From: Diaminobutyricibacter sp049994905
GTDB taxonomy: Bacteria > Actinomycetota > Actinomycetes > Actinomycetales > Microbacteriaceae
DNA length: 64,000 nucleotides
Assembly (NCBI RefSeq): GCF_049994905.1
Contig: NZ_CP188258.1
Span: 868,001-932,000, forward strand
Reading direction: 5' to 3'
The notes under the pieces were generated by a model. That model saw only the letters and a list, made by a program, of their open reading frames with translations. It searched no databases and was not told the origin of the DNA. Positions 50,422 through 59,618 of this stretch are shown in pieces. Made by a program: the position numbers and the translations under genes. Numbering within the stretch: position 1 is the first letter of the stretch; each line of letters begins with the position of its first letter.

Positions 50422-50862
50422 ATGACCACGTTGACCATCCAGGACGCGTCCCGGCAGAGCGGGCTCAGCGAGCCCACCCTCCGGTACTACGAAGAGGTCG
50501 CCCTGCTCGGGCCGATCGCTCGCGACGGGCGTAGCGGTCACAGGCGTTACAGCGAGACCGACCTCAACGAAGCCCAGGTGCTCGCTTGCTTGCGCGCGAT
50601 GGGCGTCGGGATCGAGGACATGCGCGTCTACCTGGCCAATCGGCGGCAAGGGCACGCTGCGGCGGGTGAGCAGAGGGACATCCTGCTCCGCCACGCGCAC
50701 CGGGTAGAGGAGCAGATCGCGACGCTCCACGTGCATCTTGACTATCTGCGGGTGAAGGCCGCGCTCTGGGATGCACGCGACCGCAACGACGTGTCCGCCG
50801 AAGCGGAGGCGAGCAGTGAGCTCGAATCCATCATTCCCCGACTTGAGGAGACCTTCCGATGA
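50422..50862 (+). CDS. MerR-family transcriptional regulator
   Basis: A 146-residue regulator. The winged helix-turn-helix spans ~4-72 (LTIQDASRQSGLSEPTLRYYEEVALLGP, then GHRRYSETDLNEAQVLACLRAMGVGIEDM). A long dimerisation helix follows (RHAHRVEEQIATLHVHLDYLRVKAALWD). No Cys-rich metal loop is present, so it more likely responds to an organic or redox signal. It overlaps the SDR gene as ATGA, and its own promoter contains a MerR-like palindrome. Confidence 0.92.
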   Translation: MTTLTIQDASRQSGLSEPTLRYYEEVALLGPIARDGRSGHRRYSETDLNEAQVLACLRAMGVGIEDMRVYLANRRQGHAAAGEQRDILLRHAHRVEEQIATLHVHLDYLRVKAALWDARDRNDVSAEAEASSELESIIPRLEETFR

Positions 50863-51839
50863 CCGCAGACCCCACGATTCTCATCACTGGCGGGAGCGGG
50901 TATCTCGGCACCCGGCTCATCGCCGACGTGCTCGCCTCCGGCGTCGACGTGCGCACAACCGTCCGCTCGCTGGAGCGTGCCGAGGAAGTCCGCGCCGCCG
51001 TCCGTCGGGCCGGGGTGGACGACGCGGGATTGTCCGTCGTCGCCGCTTCCCTCACCGACGACGACGGATGGGACGCTGCGCTGTCCGGCATCGCCGACGT
51101 CTACCACGTCGCCTCGCCCATGATCCAGTCGACCGTCCCGGACGAGGTCGTCGTCCCCGCCCGGGACGGCGCGCTGCGCGTGCTGCAGGCCGCCCGCGAT
51201 GCCGGCGCCCGCCGCGTCGTCCTCACCTCGTCGTTCGCGGCGGTGGGATACTCGCCGAAGCCGGTGCGTGAATACGACGAGTCGGACTGGACCGACCCGG
51301 CCACCCCCGGGCTGCCCGCGTACCCACTGTCGAAGGCGGTCGCGGAGCGGGCCGCGTGGGACTTCCTCGAGCGAGAAGGCGGCGAACTCGAACTCGTCGT
51401 CCTCAACCCGACGTGGATCGCGGGCCCCACACTGACGGCGTCCGCACGATCGTCGCTGCGGTTCTTCACCGGGTTGCTCGACGGCACGATGTCGGCTGTG
51501 CCCCGACAGCGGTTCGGGATCGCGGACGTGCGCGACGTCGCGTCGGCGCACATCGCCGCGATGCACAGCCCGTCCGCCGCCGGGAAGCGTTACCTGCTGC
51601 TCGCGGACGGTCCCACGATGACATTCCTCGATGTCGCGAACGTGTTGCGGGCCGAACTCGGCGAACTCGCCGCTCGCGTGACCACCCAGGAGATGCCGGG
51701 CGTGGAGCCAGTGCCGCTCATCATCCACAACGACCGCGCAAAGACGGAACTCGGCTTCCGGCCGAGGCCAGCTGTCGAGACGATCGTCGAGACCGCGGAG
51801 AGCCTGCGCGACCTCGGGTTGCTCGCTCGCGACGCCTGA
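50859..51839 (+). CDS. Extended SDR-family NAD(P)-dependent epimerase/reductase
   Basis: A 326-residue extended short-chain dehydrogenase. Rossmann motif ILITGGSGYLGTRLI at residues 6-20; catalytic Tyr-x3-Lys in YPLSKAVAERA near 150-160; active-site Ser in LTSSFAAVGY; C-terminal substrate region VLNPTWIAGPTL. It resembles aldehyde/dihydroflavonol-type reductases. It is cotranscribed with the overlapping MerR gene and probably its target, a common arrangement for stress-inducible reductases. Confidence 0.9.
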   Translation: MTADPTILITGGSGYLGTRLIADVLASGVDVRTTVRSLERAEEVRAAVRRAGVDDAGLSVVAASLTDDDGWDAALSGIADVYHVASPMIQSTVPDEVVVPARDGALRVLQAARDAGARRVVLTSSFAAVGYSPKPVREYDESDWTDPATPGLPAYPLSKAVAERAAWDFLEREGGELELVVLNPTWIAGPTLTASARSSLRFFTGLLDGTMSAVPRQRFGIADVRDVASAHIAAMHSPSAAGKRYLLLADGPTMTFLDVANVLRAELGELAARVTTQEMPGVEPVPLIIHNDRAKTELGFRPRPAVETIVETAESLRDLGLLARDA

Positions 51840-51864
51840 GGTGAGCCGTGGCGTGCGGGGCGCG

Positions 51865-52821
51865 TCAGACCGTGCCGTCCTGCTGCTGCGCCATCGCCTG
51901 CGCGGTGCGCCGACGCTGGTTCACCCGCTGCACGAGGAGCGTCAGCACCCCGCCGAGCGTGATCGCGGCGAGGTTGATGACCAACTGGATGAGTGCACCG
52001 ACGGCCTGCTCGGTGACCCCGTAAGCGAGGGCGACGGCTGCGTTCGCGGCGGCGGGAATCGTCGTCACTGAGATCAGCACGCCGATGAGTGCGCCCGACT
52101 TCGCGGTCGACAGCGACAGTAGCCCGGCAATGCCGGCAAGGAAACCGACCACCCAGCTGAGCGCGTTCGGTCTCCAGATGAAATCGGTCAGAGGCCGGGA
52201 GTGCAGCAGGTCGGCGGGAGACATCAGGTGGAGCGCGGTGAGGAGCCAGGTGAAAAGTGTGGTGACCACGATGGCGACGGCGAACCCGACCGCGAGTGCG
52301 AGGACCGACTGGGCGATCATCCGACGCCGCCACCGCACGAGGCCCACCGAGAGCGCAGCGAGCGGGCCGAAGTCTGGGCCGACGACCATCGCGCCGACGA
52401 TGAGGATGGGCTCGTCGAAGACCACACCGATCGCTCCGATCATGGTGGCGACCGACATGAACGTCAGGAAGGTGGGGGAGAGGCTGGTCTCTTCATGCGT
52501 GCGCTGCTCGATCTCCTGCCATACCACGGCGTCGGCGGCATGCCCGGGGGTGGCGCGACTTGCGCGCTTCGCCGCATCCGAGATCTCGACGCCGATGTCG
52601 TCGACCGAGATCGATCCCTCGTGCTGCACCCCGAGTTCCTGAAGCTGGTCGAGAAGGATGCTCAACCCTTCGCGCGCGACATCGCAGAGCACCAGGTCGC
52701 CGGGAGGCCGGGTGGCGGCCTTCGGGATGCGAACGATGTTGGTCGTCGCAACACTGTCCTGGAGGGTGGCGAGCACCTGGTCGACGAGGTCGGCGGGGGC
52801 AATGATTCGCAGATGCTGCAC
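51865..52821 (-). CDS. DUF389-family membrane protein
   Basis: A 318-residue protein started at GTG 52821. A ~110-residue N-terminal cytoplasmic ferredoxin-like domain (VQHLRIIAPADLVDQVLATL) is followed by six to seven helices. The family pattern SPTFLTFMSVATMIGAIGVVFDEPILIVGAMVVGPDFGPL, then STAKSGALIGVLISVTTIPAAANAAVAL, is clear. The function of the family is unsettled. It is convergent with the SDR gene; 133 bp separate it from the DUF1275 gene. Confidence 0.88.
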   Translation of the reverse strand: MQHLRIIAPADLVDQVLATLQDSVATTNIVRIPKAATRPPGDLVLCDVAREGLSILLDQLQELGVQHEGSISVDDIGVEISDAAKRASRATPGHAADAVVWQEIEQRTHEETSLSPTFLTFMSVATMIGAIGVVFDEPILIVGAMVVGPDFGPLAALSVGLVRWRRRMIAQSVLALAVGFAVAIVVTTLFTWLLTALHLMSPADLLHSRPLTDFIWRPNALSWVVGFLAGIAGLLSLSTAKSGALIGVLISVTTIPAAANAAVALAYGVTEQAVGALIQLVINLAAITLGGVLTLLVQRVNQRRRTAQAMAQQQDGTV

Positions 52822-52954
52822 GTGGCCAGTGTCGCCGCAAACGAGGCGCGCGTCTGGCGATCGGGGGCGTGTCGGTGAACGCGTCCCGGTCAGCGCAGCA
52901 TGGCGGTGAGAGGTGCAGTGCTTGCCCCGACTGAGTCGGCCCGGTGCCCGGGCC

Positions 52955-53689
52955 TCACGAGGAAGCGATCCAGGGCCGGCTGGAGCGGGCCGCGACCACA
53001 CCTCCCGTCACCACGAGCGCCAGAAGTATCGACGCCACGAGCAGGCTGTACGGAAGCAGCCCCGCTGCGAAGAGCAGGGCGCCGACGAGGGCGCCGAGGA
53101 ACATGCAGACGATCGAGACGACACGTCGCCCGGCGTGGTTGCCCTCGCCGCCTGCTGCCCGGGTGTCCGCGCTGATCCCCGTGATCGTCATCGTGAGGAC
53201 CGTCGTGGTCAGGTCGGGCACGCCGAGCTGGCGGGCCGTCGCGTTCTGAAGGCCCAGTGCGAACGCAAGGAGGACGATCAGGACGACCGTTGGCCCGGTG
53301 GAATACGGCGCACGACTGACGAGCGCCACGATGAACGCGGCGAGCACGATCGCCAATTGCACGACTCCCGCCGCGAGCACCATGCGCCCCCGGTGCGCGC
53401 TGAGACGGTGTCCGATTGAGCCGCCGAGGAAGGCGCCGAGCGAGAAGAGCAGGATCGCCAGCAGCGACGCCCACCACTGGAAGCCCGACGTTCCCGCAAG
53501 GGCGAAGCCGAGAAACACCACGTTGCCCGTCATGTTCGCGACGAACACATGGCCGAGCCCGAGGTACGAGAAGGCATCGACGAGGCCGCTGACCACGGTG
53601 CAGAGGAGCAGCATGGGGGGAAGCGGGCCGTGGCGAGAGTCCCTCTCCGGAACGACCGTACGCCATGCCTCAACGAGCTGCGTGTTCAT
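52955..53689 (-). CDS. DUF1275 (YoaK-type) six-helix membrane protein
   Basis: A 244-residue protein starting at the ATG at 53689 with GGGTAGAGG upstream. Six or seven helices carry the family motifs VSGLVDAFSYLGLGHVFVANMTGNVVFLGFAL near 38-69 and GLQNATARQLGVPDLTTTVLTMTITGI near 145-171. Function unknown. It could be cotranscribed with the DUF389 gene on the same strand. Confidence 0.9.
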   Translation of the reverse strand: MNTQLVEAWRTVVPERDSRHGPLPPMLLLCTVVSGLVDAFSYLGLGHVFVANMTGNVVFLGFALAGTSGFQWWASLLAILLFSLGAFLGGSIGHRLSAHRGRMVLAAGVVQLAIVLAAFIVALVSRAPYSTGPTVVLIVLLAFALGLQNATARQLGVPDLTTTVLTMTITGISADTRAAGGEGNHAGRRVVSIVCMFLGALVGALLFAAGLLPYSLLVASILLALVVTGGVVAARSSRPWIASS

Positions 53690-53803
53690 GCCTCTACCCG
53701 CCTTTCCCTGAATCGACCTCCGCCGGTGCCGCAGCAGATCCGTATGGTCGATCATCCCGCGCGAGCCGGCGCGGTGGGAGGGAGTTCTGACGAAGGCGGG
53801 CGG

Positions 53804-54637
53804 CTAGTTGATGTCGGCCGGGTTGCCTCCGACGCGTCGATTTTCGTCGAGTGCGTCGATGGCGCTCATCTCTTCCGGGCTGAGCTCGAACCCGAACAGG
53901 TCGAAGTTCTGTGCCATGCGGTCGCGGGAATTGGATTTTGGGATGACGATGTTGCCTGTCTGGAGGTGCCAGCGCAGAACCACCTGAGCGGGCTGAACGC
54001 TGTGCGCCGCCGCAGCGCTCTGGATGGCGGGGAGGCCGAAGAGGTCGTATTTGCCCTGGCCAAGCGGTCCCCACGCTTCGATGTGGATGCCATGCTCCGC
54101 CTGGAAGCTCCGCAGTTCACGCTGCTGGAAGATCGGGTGCAGTTCAACCTGGTTGACGGCGGGAACAACGTCAGTTTCGTCGATCAGTCTCTAGAGGTGC
54201 GGGATGAGGAAGTTGCTGACTCCGATCGAGCGGGCGCGACCGTCTGCCGCGAAAGTTTCAAATGTTCGCCACGTGTCGACATAGAGATCGTTGGCCGGCA
54301 TCGGCCAGTGGATCAGGTAGAGGTCGATGTAGTCCAGTCCGAGTGCGTCAAGGCTGCGGGAGAAGGCTCCCTCGACGTCGCGGGCCTTGTGGTGGTCGTT
54401 CCGGAGTTTTGTTGTGAGAAAGATCTCTTCACGCGGAATCCCGGACGCACGGAGTGCAGCACCCACTTCTGCCTCATTGTTGTAGCCGGTGGCCGTGTCG
54501 ATGTGACGGTAGCCGACCTCGAGCGCGTCTTCGACCACCCGTTGGGTATCGGCCGGGTCGACCAGAAACACACCGAACCCGAGTTGTGGAATGCTTTTGC
54601 CGGAGTTGAGCACGATCTGGGGGACGGAATCAGTCAT
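53804..54637 (-). pseudogene. Aldo/keto reductase interrupted by an in-frame TAG
   Basis: Starting at the ATG at 54637, the frame codes a complete aldo/keto reductase except for one TAG at 54191-54193. Catalytic Asp and Tyr (DTATGYNNEAEVG), Lys (TTKLRNDHHK) and His (YLIHWPMP) are before it. After it, in the same frame, come RLIDETDVVPAVNQVELHPI, then FQQRELR, EAWGPLGQGKYDLF and the cofactor loop VIPKSNSRDRMAQN, with a normal stop at 53804. HL-TAG-RL matches HLERL in relatives, so GAG to TAG is the whole lesion. It is either a very young pseudogene, a sequencing error or a readthrough gene. Confidence 0.85.
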
Positions 54638-54964
54638 GTCTTCGAGCGTACGAGGCAAGCGTCGATCAGTCCAACAACTGGCATCGCACGGATTGAGAAG
54701 CCGCCCTTCTTTGGGGAGCTGTGGCCGACTCGACGTAGGCGGCAGTACGTCACGGTCCAGTCATCATCTGCTCGATGATCGCAGTGATATCGACGGTGAG
54801 TGTGGGAGGCAAGTCGATCGACGCCGGGTCCACGATGGTTTCGGTCACCGGCCCCCCGGGTGTTCGTGTTCGAGTCATGCTGACAGTCAATACAACATCG
54901 TGTTGCGGACCCGTAAGCGGTTTCCGATATGCCGACGATATGTGTCAGCTCATACGATCAGGGC
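54638..54964. other. Intergenic stretch upstream of the response regulator
   Basis: 327 bp with short frames but no recognisable gene. The 3' end contains TCATACGAT, a plausible -10 element 15 bp before the regulator's ATG. Confidence 0.5.
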
Positions 54965-55654
54965 ATGCGAGTGTTGATTGTCGAAGACGAGCCGTATATG
55001 GCTGAGGCGATACGTACCGGGTTGCGCATGGAGGCGATCGCGGCAGACGTCGCAGGTGACGGCGACACTGCCCTGGAACTGTTGAGCGTCAATACGTACG
55101 ACCTCGCGGTGCTGGATCGTGACGTTCCAGGGTTGTCCGGTGACGAGATCGCTGAGCGGATCATCGCATCGGGCAGTGGTATTCCCATTCTGATGCTGAC
55201 TGCCGCGGACCGACTCGACGACAAGGCCTCTGGGTTCGAGATCGGCGCCGACGACTACCTCACCAAACCGTTCGAGCTCAGAGAGCTTGTTCTCAGGCTG
55301 AGAGCCCTCGACCGCCGCCGCGCTCACAGCCGACCCCCGGTTCGGGAAATCGCCGGGCTGCGTCTGGATCCGTTCCGCCGGGAGGTGTACCGGGATGGTC
55401 GCTATGTCGCGCTGACCAGGAAGCAGTTCGCCGTGCTCGAGGTGCTCGTCGCCGCCGAAGGTGGAGTGACCAGCGCGGAGGAGCTATTGGAACGAGCGTG
55501 GGATGAGAACGCCGACCCGTTTACCAACGCCGTGCGCATCACGGTTTCGGCGCTGCGCAAGCGGCTCGGCGAACCTTGGCTGATTACGACCGTTCCCGGA
55601 GTCGGCTACCGCATCGATGATGGGACTCACCCTGGCGATGCGTCCTCGGCGTGA
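54965..55654 (+). CDS. OmpR-family response regulator
   Basis: A 229-residue regulator starting at the ATG at 54965. The receiver domain spans 1-115, with acid pocket VEDEPYM, phospho-acceptor Asp51 in LDRDVPGLSG, Thr in LMLTAAD and Lys in DDYLTKPFEL. The C-terminal winged helix spans ~130-225, with ALTRKQFAVLEVLVAAEG, then VRITVSALRKRLGEPWLI and TVPGVGYRID. No histidine kinase gene lies next to it; the stop is followed by the convergent signal-peptidase operon. It may control that operon, which is inference from position only. Confidence 0.92.
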   Translation: MRVLIVEDEPYMAEAIRTGLRMEAIAADVAGDGDTALELLSVNTYDLAVLDRDVPGLSGDEIAERIIASGSGIPILMLTAADRLDDKASGFEIGADDYLTKPFELRELVLRLRALDRRRAHSRPPVREIAGLRLDPFRREVYRDGRYVALTRKQFAVLEVLVAAEGGVTSAEELLERAWDENADPFTNAVRITVSALRKRLGEPWLITTVPGVGYRIDDGTHPGDASSA

Positions 55655-55793
55655 GCCGAGGCGATGGGGGTTGGGTGGCCTTCGGGGCCCGAATTCCGAG
55701 GGCCACCCATGGCGTCGCGACGGCGCCATTGCCGGCCAACGCTTCGCTGGCCGTACCTCTGAGACAACGAGGCTGGCAATTTCTCACGCGCGA

Positions 55794-56417
55794 TCACAAT
55801 TTTCTTGTCGCATCGGCCGACGAGTTCCGGTTTCGTCTGATCCGCTCGCGTAGCCAGGAAACAATGAGGAATCCGGCCCAGAGCAAGAGGATTATGCCGA
55901 CGATCGGGACAAGAGTTCCGAGCGCGCCTTGTGACCGCCAAGTAGCGAGTGCTCCGACCCAGGGCACGGCATACCAGACGACCCCGCGGATCTGTGGAGT
56001 ACGCACGGGATTCGCGTCTGCCACGGCGTTGTTATCACCCTTCGTGGTGAATGAACGATCTCCGTTGGAGCTGATTGTCCGCTTGACGATACGGTGCGTG
56101 ACGACAGTTGTGTCTCCCGATTTCGGCTGGAACGTGATCACGTCTCCGACCTTCGGGCCGTCAGGCGGCGCGGGCCTCACCACGATCAACGAGCCAGGGG
56201 GGAATGTCGGTTCCATGGAACGCGTGAGGATTGTGTACGTCTGCGATCCTGTCGCGACGGGGATGACGATCGTGGCTGCTGCGAGCAATACGACCAGGCA
56301 GAGCGCGCCGATCGTGAGCCCGAGGCTCACCGCCGCCACAATCCCACCGGTGATGCGACGTGGGCCCTCTCTGCGTGGCTGGGTCTCCAGCGACGTGGAT
56401 TCAACGTTGGCACTCAT
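55794..56417 (-). CDS. SipW-type (ER-like) signal peptidase I
   Basis: A 207-residue membrane peptidase. The N-terminal helix lies at about 24-55, the extracytoplasmic catalytic domain at 56-170 and the C-terminal helix at about 170-192. The nucleophile Ser67 is in TRSMEPTF. In place of the usual Lys, His108 is present (VVTHRIVKR) and Asp128 is in TTKGDNNAV, the Ser/His/Asp set of the SipW/Sec11 group. Such enzymes cleave TasA-like precursors, and this one sits at the end of an operon for three such proteins. It overlaps the LAXTG gene as ATGA. Confidence 0.9.
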   Translation of the reverse strand: MSANVESTSLETQPRREGPRRITGGIVAAVSLGLTIGALCLVVLLAAATIVIPVATGSQTYTILTRSMEPTFPPGSLIVVRPAPPDGPKVGDVITFQPKSGDTTVVTHRIVKRTISSNGDRSFTTKGDNNAVADANPVRTPQIRGVVWYAVPWVGALATWRSQGALGTLVPIVGIILLLWAGFLIVSWLRERIRRNRNSSADATRKL

Positions 56418-57109
56418 TCGGCGTCTCTCTTTCGACGTTTGCGCGTGATGATGATTGCCAGCCCGGTTGAAAATATCGCGATAGCTGTCACGATCATCCA
56501 GTCCAGGTTTGTCCCGGTCGCAGCAAGCGGCGAATTGGGCGGCGGCAAAGGTAAGAGGGTCTCTCCTCCCGGCCGAGCGGACGCGCATGAGTTCGAATCG
56601 ATCGGTGACTCGCTCAACTCGATCTGCAGCGCAAAGGCAAGTGACGCGTTTTGAGCCTGCAACCCGGTGAGATCGCCGAGCACCAGCTCTGTCGACACTT
56701 GCGCAGTTTGCCCGCCAGCCAAGGCCACTTCTCCGACAAGCTGTACGCAAGGCGACGCATCGTCGAGGGAGACGAAGCCTCCCGTTGCTCCAAGCACCGT
56801 GCTGCTTATCGAGGTGGCGCTTCTCATCAGCGGGTCCGAAGAGACGACATCCGCGAGAACAATGCGCAGATAGCCTGGCTCGGTTCCAGAATTGCGGACG
56901 AAGAAGGTATCGCGCGAAGAATCTCGTGGGACGAGCACAGTGCCATCGAACAGTCCGGAGAACTGCTTCGTGAAGGTGACGCCGTCGGGCGATACCTCGA
57001 CGATATCGGCCGGTCCCGATCCCGGTCCGGATGCGGATGCCGACGTCGCAGGCAGCAGCAGGCAGCTCCAGAGGACGCCGCCGACGATTGCGGCGGCGAG
57101 CGGACTCAT
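56414..57109 (-). CDS. Secreted protein with LAXTG-type sortase signal
   Basis: A 231-residue secreted protein, counting from the ATG at 57109 (a TTG start 30 bases earlier is possible). The signal peptide is MSPLAAAIVGGVLWSCLLLPATSASA. The mature part is a beta-sandwich with TFFVRNSGTEPGYLRIVLADV, a typical TasA/alternate-signal neighbour pattern. The C terminus has PLAATGTNLDWMIV, then TAIAIFSTGLAIIITRKRRKR: an LAXTG-like motif, hydrophobic helix and basic tail. It should be wall-anchored by a class E sortase, whose gene is not in the window. Confidence 0.82.
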   Translation of the reverse strand: MSPLAAAIVGGVLWSCLLLPATSASASGPGSGPADIVEVSPDGVTFTKQFSGLFDGTVLVPRDSSRDTFFVRNSGTEPGYLRIVLADVVSSDPLMRSATSISSTVLGATGGFVSLDDASPCVQLVGEVALAGGQTAQVSTELVLGDLTGLQAQNASLAFALQIELSESPIDSNSCASARPGGETLLPLPPPNSPLAATGTNLDWMIVTAIAIFSTGLAIIITRKRRKRDAE

Positions 57110-57119
57110 CCGGGCCGGC

Positions 57120-58286
57120 TTACGGGAACGGCAACGCAACGGGGTACCAATACGTCTGCTCGGAGGTCACGTTCGCACAGGGCGATATGGTGAGCGTGCC
57201 GGCGGTCGCGGGGGCGTTTATGCACAGACCCGAGGCTGCGTTGACAAGTTGAAGGAGGTCTCCGCCGGTGCTCGAGACGAGCTGGGGGATCCATAGCTGC
57301 CGGGGGTCGGCCGAGTTGGGTGCTACGACGACGACCCCGGCCCCAGCATTTACACCAGTTGCCGCGAGGTAGCCGTTCGCGGGAGATGTCATTCGGGCTC
57401 GCAGCTGCACAGAATTGCTTCCAGCGACCCGTTGCATGGAGATTGCCTGATTCCCCAGGGTCACGTCGGTGCCGATTGTGTGACAGGTGAAGGTATCCAC
57501 CCTGGTTCCGACAGGGGCTCCGACACCCCCAAATATGTCGAAGCAGAGCTTGGTGGCCGGTCCATTCTGCGGTCTGACCTGCGCGTAGGTGTTGGGATTC
57601 GGTACCAGTGTGAAGGGATAGATCACGCTCGTGACGATCGCGGGTGGGGTGCTGGAACCTGCAGCCGTGAACGAGCCAAGCGTGATGTCCGCTCGAAACG
57701 TAGGCGTGAAGCTTGACGTTCCAGAGGGTGCTCCTAGCAGCGAAGCGACATTCTGACGGTTTTGGTCGCCGGAAGCCGAGGCCGAGGAACCGATCGGATA
57801 TCCGCGCACGCAGAAGTAGGCGACCTGCTGGCGCGCCATCGCCACCGGCGCGCTGGTAACGCCAGCGGCCCACGCACCGGATACTGCGTTCGCCGCAGGG
57901 TCCGCGGACGCAGTGCAAGCCGCAGTCGTGCCTACCTGCCAAACCGCGGCGTTTAGCGCGGCGCCGAGACCCGACACCGGTGTCGTGGATGGCAACACCG
58001 TCAACGTCACACTCGACGTTCCGGTGAAGTCCGTGGAGGTTTGTGTGTTCGTGACGGTCACCAGATGTGTTGTCTGATAATTCTCGTTGGAGATCGTTGA
58101 GTTGAGGACTGTTGTCTCACTCGTAACGGAAATCACGCCAGCCGACACAGAACCGGTCGCCGTCAACGGCGTCGTCCAGATTGCGGCCGCGGGGGAAGCG
58201 ACAAGCAGACCCCCTCCGATCGTGATGGCAAGGGCGATGAGCAGTCCGCGAAAGCGGTGACGGGACCGGGTGTTGGACCGGTTCAT
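57120..58286 (-). CDS. Secreted protein with alternate (TasA-like) signal peptide and C-terminal ricin-like region
   Basis: A 388-residue protein starting at the ATG at 58286, overlapping the previous stop as ATGA. Its signal region is LLIALAITIGGGLLVASPAA, then AIWTTPLTATGSVSAGVISV, resembling SipW substrates. The middle domain is Thr/Ser-rich with a few Cys pairs (AACTASAD; AYFCVRG; CFDIFGG to FTCHTIG). The last ~90 residues (QLRARMTSPANGYLAATGVN, then DPRQLWIPQLV, LLQLVNAASGLCINAPATAG) have the QxW-type pattern of ricin-B lectin units. A carbohydrate-binding fibre-tip role is conceivable. Confidence 0.75.
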   Translation of the reverse strand: MNRSNTRSRHRFRGLLIALAITIGGGLLVASPAAAIWTTPLTATGSVSAGVISVTSETTVLNSTISNENYQTTHLVTVTNTQTSTDFTGTSSVTLTVLPSTTPVSGLGAALNAAVWQVGTTAACTASADPAANAVSGAWAAGVTSAPVAMARQQVAYFCVRGYPIGSSASASGDQNRQNVASLLGAPSGTSSFTPTFRADITLGSFTAAGSSTPPAIVTSVIYPFTLVPNPNTYAQVRPQNGPATKLCFDIFGGVGAPVGTRVDTFTCHTIGTDVTLGNQAISMQRVAGSNSVQLRARMTSPANGYLAATGVNAGAGVVVVAPNSADPRQLWIPQLVSSTGGDLLQLVNAASGLCINAPATAGTLTISPCANVTSEQTYWYPVALPFP

Positions 58287-58846
58287 GATTGCACCGAGGA
58301 CGCTGTCAAGAGGATCGTGAAGCCGCCGATCTCGGCTCCCTGCTGAGTATTGGGTGGATCGACGAGGGTAACCCGTAAGCAGAACGAGGCATTCGTGTTC
58401 GGCGCAATGCCGCCACCAATCGCCACAGGGGTGCTGGACAAGGTCGTCCCGCCGGGGAGTGGTGTTGCGCACTCCCCGGGCGAGAGACCGAATCCGAGCA
58501 TCGAGTTCGCCGCAGCCGCACTGTCAAGGCTCGCCGCGATGACAAGGTTCACGTTTCCGGTGTTGCGCACCGTGAACGTCGCCCCGCGACTCTCCGACGG
58601 CAGCATTCCGTCCATTCCGCCCAGGGCGACTGTCGTATCGGTCACAGGTTGAGTAGTTCCCGGTGCGATCGCTGCATTGAGCATGCCGGCGTGGATGGTG
58701 TAGTCCGTTATTCCGGCCGATCGGTTCCACAATGCGAGGCTTCCCGGCACGATGGAGAGCACCGCGATCACCAGCCCTGCGATGGCGATCACCGTGCTGC
58801 GCATCCGACGGGAAACGCGCCGCACCTGTCGGCTGCGACTGGTCAT
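58283..58846 (-). CDS. SipW-dependent-type secreted protein (TasA/camelysin-like)
   Basis: A 187-residue secreted protein. A basic N terminus (TSRSRQVRRVSRRMRS) precedes the hydrophobic helix VIAIAGLVIAVLSIVPG and the cleavage region SLALWNRSAG, the classic SipW-type site. The mature part (GMLNAAIAPG, then RGATFTVRNTGNVNLVIAASLDS, then NASFCLRVTLVD) has an Ig-like repeat similar to TasA-family fibre subunits. It overlaps the neighbour gene and lies 15 nt after the first operon gene. Confidence 0.85.
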   Translation of the reverse strand: MTSRSRQVRRVSRRMRSTVIAIAGLVIAVLSIVPGSLALWNRSAGITDYTIHAGMLNAAIAPGTTQPVTDTTVALGGMDGMLPSESRGATFTVRNTGNVNLVIAASLDSAAAANSMLGFGLSPGECATPLPGGTTLSSTPVAIGGGIAPNTNASFCLRVTLVDPPNTQQGAEIGGFTILLTASSVQS

Positions 58847-58861
58847 GGCGAACGCGCCCGC

Positions 58862-59404
58862 TCAGGGAGCGAGTTGGCTGAGCTGGACCGCCACGCCTGA
58901 CAGGTCAACCGATTGGTTCTGCGCGACGGTACCTGTCACCGAGTCAGCCGGAAAGTCGACGGTTACCGTGACAGGAAAGGTCAAAGTAGTCGCTACCGTC
59001 GGAGTATTGGAGACGACGGTGTAGACGTTGGGCGTCCCGGTCGGCGTCACGGTACCACCGCCTGTGACCGCGCCGACTCCAAGCTGGATGCTCAAGGCAT
59101 TCAGTAGATCGTCTCCACCGACCCCGACAATCGAACTGCCGTCAAGGGTGAGCTCTGTCGAGAGGTGGTCGCCGGCGAGTTCAACCGTGACGTTCGTTGT
59201 GTATGTGGCGCTGTCTCCCGGTACCCAGAGAGCAATACCAGGGGACCATGTACCCGCGTCTGCGGCGATCGTCATGACACCCGCGTCAACGCTTCCAGCG
59301 TTGACCTGCGCTGCGTCATTCCACAGAGCCAGACTTCCGGCACCACCGGCGATCAGTACGAGACCAGCAGCACCCGCTACTAAGCCAGTCAAAAGCTTAT
59401 TCAT
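58862..59404 (-). CDS. SipW-dependent-type secreted protein, first gene of the fibre operon
   Basis: A 180-residue secreted protein starting at the ATG at 59404 (AAGGAAG nine bases upstream); the Met at 59413 is too close to that site. The signal region LVAGAAGLVLIAGGAGSLAL followed by WNDAAQVNAG is a textbook alternate signal of the TIGR-type 'alternate-signal exported protein' families. The mature chain is an all-beta sandwich (GDSATYTTNVTVELAGDHLS, then TLTFPVTVTVDFPADSV). It has no cysteine. Probably a structural subunit cleaved by the operon's own SipW-type peptidase. Confidence 0.85.
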   Translation of the reverse strand: MNKLLTGLVAGAAGLVLIAGGAGSLALWNDAAQVNAGSVDAGVMTIAADAGTWSPGIALWVPGDSATYTTNVTVELAGDHLSTELTLDGSSIVGVGGDDLLNALSIQLGVGAVTGGGTVTPTGTPNVYTVVSNTPTVATTLTFPVTVTVDFPADSVTGTVAQNQSVDLSGVAVQLSQLAP

Positions 59405-59618
59405 GGCACGCATCTTCCTTAGTAGATTTCGGGCCACTGCCGGACAGCATAGGGCTCCCGTCGCAGAGAGAGCAATAGGCTTCTTTGGCTGACACAACCC
59501 CGCGTCGGCAGCGGACGGAACGGGTCGCCTCGGTCTCGCTGAGGGGCCCGTAGTAGTTGCTCGGTGCGAACGAATCGGCAGAAGCGCGGTCGGCCTGGGT
59601 GTGGTTCTTTCGTCAGGG

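Noticed and set aside
54775..55005. 76-codon frame upstream of the response regulator
   Set aside because: It overlaps the regulator's start in another frame and has no family resemblance or ribosome site.
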